NCBI GenBank assembly: GCA_028583685.1 | Contig: JAMXIF010000002.1 | Coordinates: 58,078,674-58,142,673 of the forward strand | Reading direction: 5' to 3' | Origin: Petaurus breviceps papuanus | Taxonomy: Eukaryota; Chordata; Mammalia; Diprotodontia; Petauridae | DNA: 64,000 nt | Part shown: piece by piece, positions 10,450 through 20,797 of the stretch | Numbering within the stretch: position 1 is the stretch's first letter | How the letters are laid out: each line of letters begins with the position of its first letter | Notes under the pieces: model-generated | Database searches by the model: none | What the model was told of the DNA's origin: nothing | What the model saw: the letters and a program-made list of their open reading frames with translations, nothing else | Made by a program: the position numbers and the translations under genes

Positions 10450-10808
10450 ATATACATGATCTGGTTAAGGAAAGGTTCCTCCCCCTTCCCTCTATACAGA
10501 TTCCCCTGGATTTTTCATGTACATACAAAAAAGCTGAAAAAAGGATTTAGAGACAAATGCAAACATTTGAAAACTATAAATTGGGGAAGGGGGGATGATT
10601 TTAAAAGGGTGACATGATGATATGGTTTTAATAGTTACAAAACACATTCACATTTGATTCTCACAATATGTCTGTGAAATGGATCATAACAGGGCCCCCT
10701 GATATGAATATGGCAGTGGAGGAGGCAGCTCAGGCTTCCCCCAACTAGTAGGCTGGAGGGTTGGTGGGACCCCTTGGACTCAGCCTTGCCCCGGTAGCCA
10801 GATGCTCT
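10450..10808 (-). repeat. 360-bp inverted repeat, left arm
   Basis: The reverse complement of this arm matches 11463-11822 at about 98%: by eye roughly four substitutions plus one small cluster with a 2-base indel over about 358 bases. Both arms start with GAGCATCTGGCTACCGGGGC and end with ATCATGTATATGAT in the reading direction of the right arm. I do not recognise the sequence as a known transposon; a short part (TTTGATTCTCACAATATGTC) is faintly MIR-like. Twenty-four bases separate it from the METTL22 retrocopy. Confidence 0.95.
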
Positions 10809-10832
10809 TATACAAATTAATAGCAACACTGT

Positions 10833-12370
10833 ATGATGGAGGACCCAGAAAAGGAGGAAGCTATGGAAGAAATTACATTTGAAAGTGACACTGTGCTGTC
10901 TAATGTGCATCTAACTATCCCAAAGAAAAGGCACCTCATGATGCATCTGAATGCTGTTGGCCAATCTGTTTTTCTGTCACAACTCACACTTCTGTGGAAC
11001 AAAGATTCTTGGGAAGATAATCAAGTTAAGGGTAAAAAACAAAAAGACATTCAAACAGAAAATATTGTATGTGATGACAGAAATATTCAGAAATCCTGGG
11101 GCAAGAATAGCAAGGGTATAGATTTTCTGAACAAGAATGAAACTCAAACTCGCCCTTGTATGAGAATAGAAGCTCTATTAGGTAATGACTTGGAAACAGT
11201 AAGAAGACCATGGGTTTTCTCTGAGACAAAACAAAACAAAAAAGAAACATCAAGAAATAAGATACATCCTAAAATTCTAACTCAGGGAGCAGAAAATTTC
11301 AATGAAGAAGAGCAAGATAATATCCACGACAATATGGTTAAAATGGAGCACGCCACGGCAACCCCTTTGGAAGAAATTGGCGAACAGGTGTGGTGAGGAC
11401 CCTTCCTTCTAGCTGACTGCATCCTGTTCCAATGTGACCTGTTCAAACATTGCACTGTGCTTGAGCATCTGGCTACCGGGGCAAGGCTGAGTCCAAGGGG
11501 TCCCACCAACCCTCCAGCCTACTAGTTGGGGGAAGCCTGAGCTGCCTCCTCCACTGCCATATTCATATCAGGGGGCCCTGTTATGATCCATTTCAGATTT
11601 ATTGTGAAAATCAAATGTGAATGTGTTTTGTAACTATTAAAACCATATCATCATGTCACCCTTTTAAAATCATCCCCCCCTCCCCAATTTATAGTTTTCA
11701 AATGTTTGCATTTGTCTCTAAATCCTTTTTTCAGCTTTTTTGTGTGTACATGAAAAATCCAAGGGAATCTGTATAGAGGGAAGGGGGAGGAACCTTTCCT
11801 TAACCAGATCATGTATATGATGAGCCAGCATCATCACAGCAATGGTTGCCAAGACTGTTTACTGCACAGATGTGGGTGAAGATCTCCTGACTATGTGTGA
11901 ACAAAATGTTGCCCCAAACAGCAACCTGACTGCCATGGAAGGATGTGCAATTAAGGTTAGAGAACTGGATTAGCTGAACAATTACTTATGCACAGATCCT
12001 CAAGTGCCTTTCAGTTTATCTGAATAAGAAATTTCTGACTTACATGTTCATTCTACCATCATAATGGCAGCTAATGTTTTTATGATGATCTTGCAGATTC
12101 TTTATATAAAACACTCTACAGAAATACAGTTTGAAAAATCCTTGTACAGTCTACTTGTCAATAGAGAAAAGATTAAACTTCACACATAGACATTTGAATA
12201 TTACATTACAATCACGTTTGATTTTCCCTAAATGATCTAGAGAAACTCAGATATGGTAAAATGAAGTTTATTGTGGAGCCAACTGAAGTTACTTTTCCCT
12301 AGTTCCTTGTTTATGAACATATAGAGCAGTTGCGACTCTGGAAGATTGTTGCTGCACCAGTAAGTGGACC
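10833..12370 (+). pseudogene. METTL22: METTL22 processed pseudogene (split)
   Basis: Intronless copy of the methyltransferase-like gene METTL22. The homologous start is the ATG at 10863 ('MEEITFESDTVLSNVHL', human MDEVTFRSDTVLSDVHL). It continues through 'RHLMMHLNAVGQSVFLSQ', 'NKIHPKILTQ', 'HATATPLEEIGEQVW', then a stop, and 'ADCILFQCDLFKHCTVLE'. There the frame is cut by the right arm of the inverted repeat (11463-11822) and resumes with 'ASIITAMVAKTVYCTDVGED'. The SAM-binding motif I 'LGAGTGL', about 21 bases, is missing at the junction. Later blocks include 'DPQVPFSLSE' and, near 12290-12370, 'IVEPTEV', 'LVYEHIEQLRLWKIVA' and the end near 12370. Several stops make it non-functional. Its 3'UTR appears to continue beyond the HAL1 insertion at 15495. 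Confidence 0.92.
11463..11822 (+). repeat. 360-bp inverted repeat, right arm (inside METTL22 copy)
   Basis: Inverted near-duplicate of 10450-10808, with a 654-base spacer. It interrupts the METTL22 pseudogene exactly between 'CTVLE' and 'ASII' and replaces about 21 bases of coding sequence. At the left joint GAG is shared by the METTL22 codon and the arm; no longer target duplication is evident. This favours repair-type copying of the left arm over a normal transposon insertion. Confidence 0.93.
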
Positions 12371-12675
12371 ATTCATGTGAACAAGGCTGAAAATATTCCC
12401 CTAAGTCGGTTTACTACAGTTCTTTCTTTTTTTTCAATTTATTTATTTATTTTTAGGTTTCAACATTCATTTTCACAAGAGTTTGAGTACAAATTTTTCT
12501 CCCTGTCTTTCCCCTAACCTAACCCCAAAATACTGAGCCTACTGAATACCCCTTCCCCTAATCTGTTCTCTTTTGTATCCTTCCCCCGCCCTGCCAACTT
12601 TCTAGTAGGGCAAGATGTATTTCTATACCACAGAGCCCATGTATTGTATTTCCAAGTTGCATGTAAAAAACATTT

Positions 12676-12745
12676 TTTTTTAATTTTTTTTTCCTTTTTG
12701 GAGGGCAATTGGGGTTAAGTAACTTGCCCAAGGTTAAACAGCTAG

Positions 12746-12785
<40 letters not shown>

Positions 12786-12867
12786 AGTGTCTGAGGCCAG
12801 ATTCGAACTCAGGTCCTCCTGACTTTGGGGCCAGTGCTTTATTCACTGTGCCACCCAGTCACCCCCT
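12676..12867 (-). repeat. tRNA-SINE nested in HAL1, carrying (TG)n
   Basis: Reverse-oriented marsupial SINE ('GGCAATTGGGGTTAAGTAAC', 'TTCGAACTCAGGTCCTCCTG', 'CTGTGCCACCCAGTCACCCC'). It is flanked by AAACATTT at 12668-12675 and 12868-12875 and carries an internal (TG)n expansion at 12746-12782. Confidence 0.88.
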
Positions 12868-13520
12868 AAACATTTGTTTTTAAAACTTTGAGTTCCAGAT
12901 TTTTTTTCCTTTCTTCCTTCCTCATCCACCCCCACTGGGAAGATAAGGAATTCAACATAGGTTGTGCATGTGTAGTTACACAAAACATTTTCATAAGTTA
13001 TATTGTAAAAGACTAACTATAATTCCCTTCATCCGATCCTGGCCCCCACTTATTCTATTTTCTCCTTTGACCCTGTCCTTTTTCAAAAGTGTTTACTTAT
13101 AACGACCCTCTCCCCCAATCTGTCCTCCCTTCTATCATCCCCTCCTCTTATGCCCTTCCTCCCTATTTTCCTGTAGGGTAAGATACCCAATTGAGTGTGT
13201 ATGTTATTTCCTCCTTAAGGCAAATTCAACGAGAGTAAGGTTGACCCATTCCCTTTCACCTTCCTGTTCTTCCCCTCCACTGTGACAGTTTTCTCTTGTC
13301 TCGTTTATATGAAATAATTTACCCTATTCTATGTCTCCCTTTCCCCTTCTCCCAAAAGATTCTTCTCTCAAATCTTAATTTTAGTTTTTCGATATCATCC
13401 CTTCATATTCAACTCATCCTGTGCCCTCTGTCTATGTATACTTGTACATATATATGCACTCACATATATTTATACAAACATACACCCTCCTATACATAAA
13501 TAGATATGTATCTATGCAAA

Positions 13521-13521
13521 T

Positions 13522-13561
<40 letters not shown>
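13521..13561. repeat. (CA)n/(TA)n microsatellite
   Basis: A run of CA followed by a run of TA inside the 3' part of the HAL1. Confidence 0.95.
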
Positions 13562-15494
13562 TCTCTTCAACTATTCTCATACTGAGAAAAATCTTATGAG
13601 TTACTATTATTGTCTTTCCATGAAGGAATGTAAATACTTCAACTTCAAAAAGTTCCTTATGATTTTTTTTTCCTGTTTACCTTCTCATGTTTCTCTTGCT
13701 TCTTGTATTTGAAAGTCAAATTTTCTGTTCTTCTCTGTTCTTTTTTCATCAAGAATGCTTGAAAATCCTCTATTTTGTTGGATGACCATATTTTTCCCTG
13801 TAGCATTATACTCAGTTTTGCTGGGTAGGTGATTCTAGGTTTTAATCCTAGCTCCTTTGACCTACGGAATATCATATTCCAAGCCATTCAATCCCTTAAT
13901 GTAGAATCTGCTAGGTCTTGTGTTATCCTGATTGCATTTCCACAATACTAAAATTGCTTCTTCATGACTGTTTGCAGTATTTTCTCCTTGATCTGGGAAC
14001 TCTTGAATTTGGCTATAATAGTCCTAGGAGTTTTCTTTTTGGGATCTTTTACAAGAGGCAATTGGTGAATACTTTCAATTTCTATTTTGCCCTCTGGTTC
14101 TAGAATATCAGGGCAATTTCCCTTGAGAATTTCTTAAAAGATGGTATCTACATTCCTTTTTTTCATCATGGCTTTCAGGTAGTCTAATAATTTTTAAATT
14201 ATCTCTACTGGATCTATTTTATAGGTCAGTGGTTTTTTCATTGATATATTTCACATTGTCTTCTATTGTTTCATTTGTTTGGATCTGTTTTGTAGTATCT
14301 TGATTTCTCATAAAGTCATTAGCTTCCAAATGCCCCAATCTAATTTTGAAGGAATTATTCTCTTCAGTGAGTTTTTGAAATTCCTTTTCAATCTAGCCAA
14401 TTCATTTTTTAAGGCATTCTTCTCCTTATTGGCTTTTTGGGTCTCTTTTGCCATTTGAGTTAGTCTGTTGTTTTTTTTAAGGTATTATTTTCTTCAGTCA
14501 GGCTGTTGATTCACTTTTCATGATTTTCTTGCATCATTCTCATTTCTATTCCCAATTTTTCCTCTACTTCTCTTACTTGATTTTCAAAATCCTTCTTGAG
14601 CTCCTCCATGACTTGTAAATAGTTCATATTTTTCTTGGGAGTTTTTGATGCAGGAATTCTGACTTCATTGTCTTCCTCCCATTCCATGATTTGATCCTTT
14701 TTTGTCCCCATCAATGGTTGGATTTTGTTTCCTCTGCTTGCTCATGCTGCTAGTTAATTACTTGACTTTTGAACTCTTTGCCACTGTAGAACTCTGCTTT
14801 CAGGTTTCAGAAAGTTTTGTCCTAAATTGCTGGGGTTTTTGCAGCTCCTGGAGCTATTAGGAGGGTGCCCTCTCTGCAGCCCCCACAAGCTCTGGCACAC
14901 TGGCCACACACCCTAGGACCACCACCCAAGCCAGTGACCCAGATCCAAGCAGGTCAAAGCAAGAGCAATTACCCTCTGAATGGTCGCTTGGGCCCCCTAT
15001 GATCTACAGACCAGGAGCTCTGGAGGCAGCCACCACATGGCAGCAGATGAAGTTGCCTCGTCTCTGCCACTTCTCATCCAGGGGTAGGGGCTGGACTATG
15101 CTCTTTTCCACCCAGTTCCAACAGAGTTCCCAACTGACTTTTTACTTTCTTTTTGCCTTTTATGGTTTGAGAAGTCTAGAAACTGCCATAGCTGCTGGTT
15201 ATTAACTGTCCTGAAGGCTGCTCAGGCTGGTCTGGTAGTCATCCTGGGGCCAGAACCATATGGTTCATGTGTGACTTTGCTCAGCTCACAGTCTGGTGAG
15301 ATAGACCCTTCCTGCCAGCCTGCCGGGCTGCCTTCAGTGGGAGATTTGTTTCTCTCTGTCACTTTGTGGGTTCTATAACTCTAAAATTTGTTTAGAATCA
15401 TTTTCTTTTACATGTAGCAGAGGTTGTTGGAGCTGGAGCCACACAGAGGTCCTGCATTTACTCCACCACCTTGGCTCTGCCTACACTTCTTTCT

Positions 15495-15540
15495 AAACTG
15501 TATTTTCAATAAAATCAAAAGCTATCAAAAAATCATAACA
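15495..15540 (+). other. Probable METTL22 retrocopy 3' end with AATAAA
   Basis: Immediately right of the HAL1 target duplication is 'TTTTCAATAAAATCAAAAGC' with a second A-rich stretch. An AATAAA signal followed by a decayed A tract is what the 3' end of a processed mRNA copy would look like after HAL1 inserted into its 3'UTR. Inference from position only. Confidence 0.45.
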
Positions 15541-16010
15541 ACATTGTTTTCTCTAACATAGAATATCATGATGATCATCCTCCAGCTAATAAATGGAAGA
15601 GCCAGAAAAAAATTCAACTCTTCTGGCTTTCAGTCTAGTACTCTGTTCACTACTTGTTTGCCCCTTGGATTTTCATAACTCTTTTACCAAGATAGTTGCC
15701 AGGACTGTACCATAACAAAGAGTGCAGACATAACAGAATGTATCAGGGCAAGAACTATTTCATTTTCTCTTTGTATTCCCAGAATCCAGCACCATGCCCT
15801 GCACATAGTAGGTACTTAATAAATGCTTGTCAAATGAATAAATGTTTGAGTGAATGAAAGCCAGTCTAAGGGAAGACCTAGGTTTGAATCCCAGCTGTCT
15901 CACCTAAAACCTAAAAGGTTAAGTCACTCAACCTCTATGGACCTCATTTATAAAATGATGGAGTTGAATTAGATGAACTCTATGTTCCCCTATAATTCTT
16001 AATCTATTAC
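15540..16010 (+). repeat. MIR and L2 fragments
   Basis: 15590-15660 resembles a MIR end ('AATAAATGGAAGAGCCAG...CTCTGTTCACTA'). 15780-15845 is an L2 3' end ('AGCACCATGCCCTGCACATAGTAGG' then AATAAATGCTTG). 15880-16010 is again MIR-like. Confidence 0.6.
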
Positions 16011-16199
16011 CTTATGAAGAAAGTGCTATTTAGACCTCTTGTGTATATAAGTAGCTAGGAAACCTCAGATGTAGTTGATGAATGGGCCTTTCAGAAGTTC
16101 TGTATCAGATATGTTTAGATTCATGGTATAACGCAGGTATAGCCATACCATTAGATGAAAGAAATATTCTTCCCCATTTACTTAACCACATGGCACTGC

Positions 16200-16290
16200 T
16201 GTTATTCTTCATTATAATACATGTTCCTTGAGATTGGACATGTGTTCTTCCCTTGCTTCCCCTATACCTGGCACTGTAAATTATACTTTT
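16200..16290 (+). repeat. L2 3' end fragment
   Basis: 'GTTCCTTGAGATTGGACATG' through 'CCTATACCTGGCACTG' fits the conserved L2 3' end. Confidence 0.55.
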
Positions 16291-16311
16291 TTGGAAAGGG
16301 TGGGGGAAGAA

Positions 16312-16492
16312 TAGTAGTAGTAGTGGTAGTAGTAGTAGAAGTAGTAGTAGTAGTAGTAGTNNNNNNNNNNNNNNNNNNNNNNNNNNNNNNNNNNNNNNNN
16401 NNNNNNNNNNNNNNNNNNNNNNNNNNNNNNNNNNNNNNNNNNNNNNNNNNNNNNNNNNNNGTAGTAGTAGTAGTAGTAAGAACAACAATAAT
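16312..16492. repeat. (TAG)n microsatellite with assembly gap
   Basis: TAG repeats on both sides of exactly 100 N (16361-16460), with a short AATAAT run after. The true repeat length is unknown. Long frames running through it are artefacts of the repeat. Confidence 0.95.
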
Positions 16493-16494
16493 AA

Positions 16495-16980
16495 TAATGT
16501 CAACTAACATTTTTATAGTGCTGATCCTAATAACAATTCTGAGAGGAAGGTACTATTATTATCTTGATTTTATAATTGAAGAAACTGAAGCAAACAGAGG
16601 TTAAATGACTTGTCCAAGGTCACACAGCTAGTAAGTATCTAAGACGAAATCTGGACTCAAGCCTTTCTAACTCAAGGTCCATGTTTGTATCCCCTGTGCC
16701 AACTTTACTAAGAGGGTCTTGGTGATTTAATTTGCTATGGAGAACTTCTAGTGAAGGACACTCCCTCTATCGATATGGTCTGCAACTTTTGAGTAATTTA
16801 CAGTCTCAGGGGTTTGCCTGGGACACTAAGAGCTTAAATGATTTTCTCAGGGTCACACAGATAGCACATATCAGGCAGGATTTGAGGATTGGTCTTCCTA
16901 ACCCCTAGGCTGTCTCTCTATTCACTAAACTGCTGATTTGCACATGGCAGATGCTCAATAAATTCCTGTTCAAGTGAAAT
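16495..16980 (+). repeat. MIR fragments and L2-like end
   Basis: 16500-16720 is a clear MIR ('GAAACTGAAGCAAACAGAGG', 'ACTTGTCCAAGGTCACACAG'). 16830-16935 is a second MIR end ('TCAGGGTCACACAGATAG'), followed by an L2-like 'GGCAGATGCTCAATAAAT'. Confidence 0.75.
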
Positions 16981-16984
16981 GAAT

Positions 16985-18278
16985 TAAAATGTTGTCTCTG
17001 CCTTTTCTTCGCTGTCTTATATCCAGTGCAGGAATGAAAGTTGGCAGCCACCACCATGGGAAAAGCCTGGCTGGGGAAGCCTGACTACCTGAAAATGAAA
17101 GCCATAGCACGAGGCTGGCCACTGAATGGTATAACCTCCAGGTGCCACTGCATTATGCTGGAAGGAAAGACCTGCATGACATCATCCAAAGGTGAAGATA
17201 AGCAATTTAAAATCAAACTTAATGGGGGCTGAGAAAGAGAAGCAGCAAAAACACACATGTTCTACCATTAATCCTTTTGCTTCCCCGGGGCATTGGTAGA
17301 GAAGTAAAAAATAAATGGAAAATGGTTTTAATGGGGAACTCACTGATCCCAGAGTTTATTTGTCTGGGAAAAAGAAATATATTGACACTGAAACACTAAT
17401 TTCAAAGTAGATAGAGAACAGGCCAAAGGGTTGCAAGAAAAAAGTAGTGACAGAAGTTCAATTCATCCATCACTTGAAGGTTAAGTCTTAGAGCTCATTA
17501 CAGCTCTCTTACGGAGAAAAATACCTGCCTGTGGACATGAATAAAGCATGTGAAGCCTAAGAGATAATAGCCACCAGTCCTAAAAAGTAAATAGAATCTA
17601 TTTTTTTCTGACATCGACTAGATAAAAGAGAAGCATGGGACACAGCATGACAATACCTGGCTATGTATTTAACTTAGCTTAAAGAGGTTAGGTTCAACAT
17701 TGGTTAAACACTCAGGTACTGTTCATTGTTAGCTTTGTTAGAGTATGGATCATTTCAAGCTACATGTCTGCAGAAAGTAATTAAACCTTCATCAGCCAGG
17801 AGGCAGTTATCCCCCAAAATGTGACCAGGTGAGTTCTGAAATTTCATTAAAATTCAGTAAGGATTCAAGACTAGAGTATGCTCAAGACTATAGATGACAA
17901 AGAGGAGATATCAAATGACATTCTGAAAGGAAAAAAAGGAATCAGATGTTTGGATTGGAGCCATAATCTTAGACAAATATTTTAAACTCCATGATCCTCA
18001 AGTTCCCTGATGTGTAAAATGAGGAAACAGGTCTTCTGACTGTTCTCTGAATATGTGTTCCATCTCTCCCCTCTGCACCTTTGTATAAGTGATCCACCAT
18101 ATTCAGAATGCACTGCCTCTTGGACTCTGTTTTTTAGAAGCCCTAGTTCCTCCAAAGTATAGTCCAATTACCTCCCCCATAACTAAATCCTTTATTTTTA
18201 TACTCCCAATTATTATCACTAGCGCACTTTCCTTTCTGAATTTCTTCGAATTGCTTCATATATGTGCACATGAGCAGA
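16985..18278. other. Mostly single-copy stretch
   Basis: No recognised repeat until 18279. A 63-codon frame at 17041-17232 is within chance length and matches nothing I know. The block 17040-17400 is less AT-rich than its surroundings and has no repeat signature, so it is a mild candidate for conserved non-coding sequence. Confidence 0.35.
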
Positions 18279-18303
18279 CACACACACACACACACACACA
18301 CAC
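18279..18303. repeat. (CA)n microsatellite
   Basis: About twelve CA units. Confidence 0.95.
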
Positions 18304-18379
18304 TGAACTTGGACCTGTAGTTGCATTGTTTTAGAGAATTCTCAGGTGGAAATGTCTTCTTCCAATTATGTTTGGTGCC

Positions 18380-18590
18380 TCCTCTGCAACTTACAATCTT
18401 AGAGGAAGGTCATTGCCAGTTGTCTTGAGTATGTCTTGTCACTGGGCTCCAATGGCTCTGGAGGAGAGAGTGAGGCTGATGACTCTGCATAGCCCTAATT
18501 TGCTTAAATCCAATTCACCTGCAAGTCAAGACATCACCCTCCTGATTTCATTGGTTCTCTTAGAAAATGAAGATGAATAGCAACAGCCTT
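18380..18590 (+). repeat. RTE-type LINE/SINE 3' fragment
   Basis: Shares 'CCAATGGCTCTGGAGGAGAG', 'GTGAGGCTGATGACTCTGCA' and 'CACCCTCCTGATTTCATTGG' phrasing with 19440-19632, and ends in the 'ATGAAGATGAATAGCAACA' type tail seen at RTE-related 3' ends. Same orientation as the copy 1 kb downstream. Confidence 0.55.
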
Positions 18591-18606
18591 AGAGAGCTTT
18601 CCAGAG

Positions 18607-18810
18607 CAGAGATGTCAGATACAAAGCCTGTGAGCCACATGTAGCAAAAACCAGATCAAAATGTAACTGGGGAATATTTAACAAAATAAAGAAAAAGAAA
18701 ATAAAACAAAGATGATGTTAATAGGTTGTTTTCTAAGTCAATATGTTGTCTTTAGGGATTCCTTATGTATGATATTGTGGTCCCATTTCTATTAGAGTTT
18801 AAAACCACTG
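18607..18810 (+). mobile_element. hAT-type miniature DNA transposon
   Basis: Ends CAGAGATGTCAGATAC and, at the right, 'AGAGTTTAAAACCACTG' are degraded inverted termini of a CAGRGGTGTCAAACTC type. The interior has the 'GTGAGCCACATGTAGC' and 'AATATTTAACAAAATAAA' phrases of this family. Eight-base flanks TTCCAGAG and GCCTAGAG are imperfect duplicates. Confidence 0.7.
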
Positions 18811-18814
18811 GCCT

Positions 18815-18945
18815 AGAGCTCTGAGAAGCTAAGAGACTGCTTAGGGTCACACAGTCAGTATATCAGAGACAGAACTTAAACCCAGAAAGTCTTTCTTGGC
18901 TTTGACACCAGATGTGTATCTACTACACCACACTGCCTTCATAGT
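18815..18945 (+). repeat. MIR fragment
   Basis: 'CTTAGGGTCACACAGTCAG' through 'CTACTACACCACACTGCC' is a MIR-like 3' half. Confidence 0.65.
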
Positions 18946-19196
18946 AAGACATAATAGGCACTTAATACTTCACCTACTTCATACAACAGTTCGCTTTGAA
19001 GCTCATAGATTCGACCACAATAGGTCACTGCCCAAGCTCCACTTCATGGCTATATTTTGGGCCCTCCTGCCTTAGAGTGAATGTCAATGGTAATTTGTCT
19101 TTGGAACAGCAACCCCAGCCTTCCCTTCCCAGCTTACTTTTGTTTGTCTGTTTGTTTTGTTTTTTTCTAATTAAAGGGGCCATCCCTTGGGTTACA

Positions 19197-19355
19197 TATT
19201 TTTTTTGGAGGGGGGAAGGCAAGGCAATTGGGGTTAAATGACTTGTCCAAGGTTACGCAGCTAGTAAGTGTGTCAAGTATCTGAGGTCAGATTTGAACTC
19301 AGGTCCTCCTGACTCCAGGGTCAGTCCTCTACTCACTGTGCCCCCTAGCTGCCCC
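19197..19355 (-). repeat. tRNA-SINE, reverse
   Basis: A T run followed by 'GGCAATTGGGGTTAAATGAC', 'GATTTGAACTCAGGTCCTCC' and 'TGTGCCCCCTAGCTGCCCC' is the marsupial SINE in reverse orientation. Confidence 0.88.
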
Positions 19356-19439
19356 ACTTGACTCACTTGTTAAAGAGGCCTATTTGTTGGTTGGGTGTTG
19401 CCTCACTCAAAGTGAGTACATGAAAAGGCCTTAACCTAA

Positions 19440-19632
19440 AAGGGCCAGGGTCTCCCATTGCATCCTGGGCCATCCTCAGTCATCCTGACGAATATCTGGT
19501 CACTTGATCCAATGTCTCTGGAGGAGAAAGTGAGACTGGTGACCTTGCACAGCCCTCCCTCACTCAAATCAAGTCATCATTTCCTTGATACCATAGTCCT
19601 CTTTAAAAACAAAGGACAAACACAACAACACA
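19440..19632 (+). repeat. RTE-type LINE/SINE 3' fragment
   Basis: 'GGAGGAGAAAGTGAGACTGG', 'CAGCCCTCCCTCACTCAAAT' and the tail 'AAACAAAGGACAAACACAAC' mark a second copy of the family at 18380. The repeated ACAAC end is typical of RTE-mobilised sequences in marsupials. Confidence 0.6.
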
Positions 19633-19789
19633 ATACTTATGAGTGGTAAAGAACGTCATGTATATAAAGGTTGGGCAGCTCTTTGCTGGGTTATGGGCAA
19701 GTGCTTTATCAACTATAAAGTATAATATAGATACATCTAGAGTTGGGATTCGACACTGTATGAACAGTGCTTTGACAGGAGAGCAAGGA

Positions 19790-19905
19790 ATTTGGTAGTA
19801 AAGGCTGAGTCCCAGAGGATTTAAGTGATTTCCCCAAGGACACACATGTAGAAAAAGCCTACAATGGGATTAAACCCAGGTTCCTGGACTCCAAAGCTGA
19901 TATTA
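19790..19905 (+). repeat. MIR fragment
   Basis: 'TTTAAGTGATTTCCCCAAGG' with 'GATTAAACCCAGGTTCCTGG' is MIR-like. Confidence 0.6.
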
Positions 19906-20584
19906 CTCCAAAAATAATTCTGTAGCCCCATTTGTATAAATTTCCTTCTTATGGCCCTGAATTATAATTTTACTTTAAGGTTAGTGGTATGTAACTATTT
20001 CACCAGTCTGCATTCAAATCCATTTAAAAATAACCTCATTTAGCAATAACATTTGTTTTCTTGGTTTTGTAGGTTTTACCACTTATCCAACTTTAAATCG
20101 AAGCCAAGCCATCTATCAAAAACCCCAGAAATATATGGGCTTTAAAAAATTATTATTATTTAACAAAAGGAACATACACATACACACATAGAATAGTTTC
20201 AAGAAGCAAATTCTTCCCTTCTATGTATCCCATTCCACTTAAGAAGTAACCCATAAATTACAGTGTATGGATGTTGCTTCCATTTGATATCTTCTTTTTA
20301 AAAACAGTATGTACTTTTCCACAGTATAGTGCTTAATACACAGTGACCTACTGGGTTTCATAATAGGATTTGTATTCCTCCCACATAACATAAAAAATTT
20401 ATATGAACCTGGAAGAGGGGGACAACCGTGGCTGACTGGTGGTATGGGAACATACCCTTTGCTAATCTTCCTGCAGAGAGAACAAAATAGTTTGACCTCA
20501 CTGAAAATCAAGATCTTCCAAAGTGAAGATAGTCGGATCCCCAGTTAAGAAGTGCAAATTACAGCGATAGAAAAATAAATGGAA
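19905..20584. other. Plain stretch
   Basis: AT-rich single-copy-looking sequence. A 90-codon frame on the minus strand (20239-20511) matches nothing I know and is of chance length. Confidence 0.4.
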
Positions 20585-20745
20585 AGGTAACATAACACAG
20601 TGGACAAAGTAACTTTTCTGGAGTTAAAAAACAAACAAACATGGATTCTTGATTTGCCACTGACACCTGATGGCTATGTGACCCTGGGCAAATTACACCC
20701 TCAGCACCCTGGGCAGCTAGTCTCTAAGGCCATATATTACAGAGA
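20585..20745 (+). repeat. MIR/tRNA-SINE-like fragment
   Basis: 'ATAACACAGTGGACAAAGTA' then 'GCCACTGACACCTGATGGCT' and 'ATGTGACCCTGGGCAAATTA' follow the tRNA-SINE/MIR order but are strongly diverged. Confidence 0.5.
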
Positions 20746-20797
20746 AATTATACATTTGTATTGGTATTAGGAGTTTCATCATCAACAATTCTCTATT

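Larger units (their letters stand above)
12428..15480 (-). mobile_element. HAL1 (half-L1) LINE, full length, 14-bp TSD
   Basis: The element reads on the minus strand. Its 5' end at 15480 begins GCAGAGCCAAGGTGGTGGAG, like L1 5' ends with the YY1-type 'CCAAGATGG' block. An L1 ORF1 follows: coiled-coil part at 14714-14511 ('ELKKDFENQVREVEEKLG') and C-terminal domain at 13887-13657 ('KPRITYPAKLSIMLQGKIW', human QPRISYPAKLSFISEGEIK). Several stops separate the parts. No endonuclease or reverse transcriptase follows; about 1.2 kb of pyrimidine-rich (plus-strand) 3' sequence ends in an A run (T run on plus). Near-identical flanks CTACAGTTCTTTCT (12414-12427) and CTACACTTCTTTCT (15481-15494) are the target duplication. 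It sits in the 3'UTR of the METTL22 retrocopy and contains a later SINE. Confidence 0.85.

Noticed and set aside
10635-10910. 91-codon minus-strand frame in the left arm
   Set aside because: Lies in the inverted repeat and the antisense of the METTL22 copy; no similarity that I can recognise.
10833-11396. 187-codon frame as an active METTL22-like gene
   Set aside because: It stops before the methyltransferase domain, downstream parts hold several stops, motif I is lost at the inverted-repeat joint and there are no introns. It is a processed pseudogene.
10450-11822. A DNA transposon with 360-bp terminal inverted repeats carrying a METTL22 piece
   Set aside because: METTL22 sequence resumes directly to the right of the right arm, so the arm is inside the retrocopy and not an outer end. 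No target duplication flanks the whole unit.
16105-16604. Long frames of L, V or T repeats
   Set aside because: They run through (TAG)n and the N gap, so they are artefacts.
17041-17232. 63-codon frame beginning MAATTMGKAW as a small gene
   Set aside because: Length is within chance, no recognised domain, no splice or promoter evidence; kept only as a possible conserved non-coding block.
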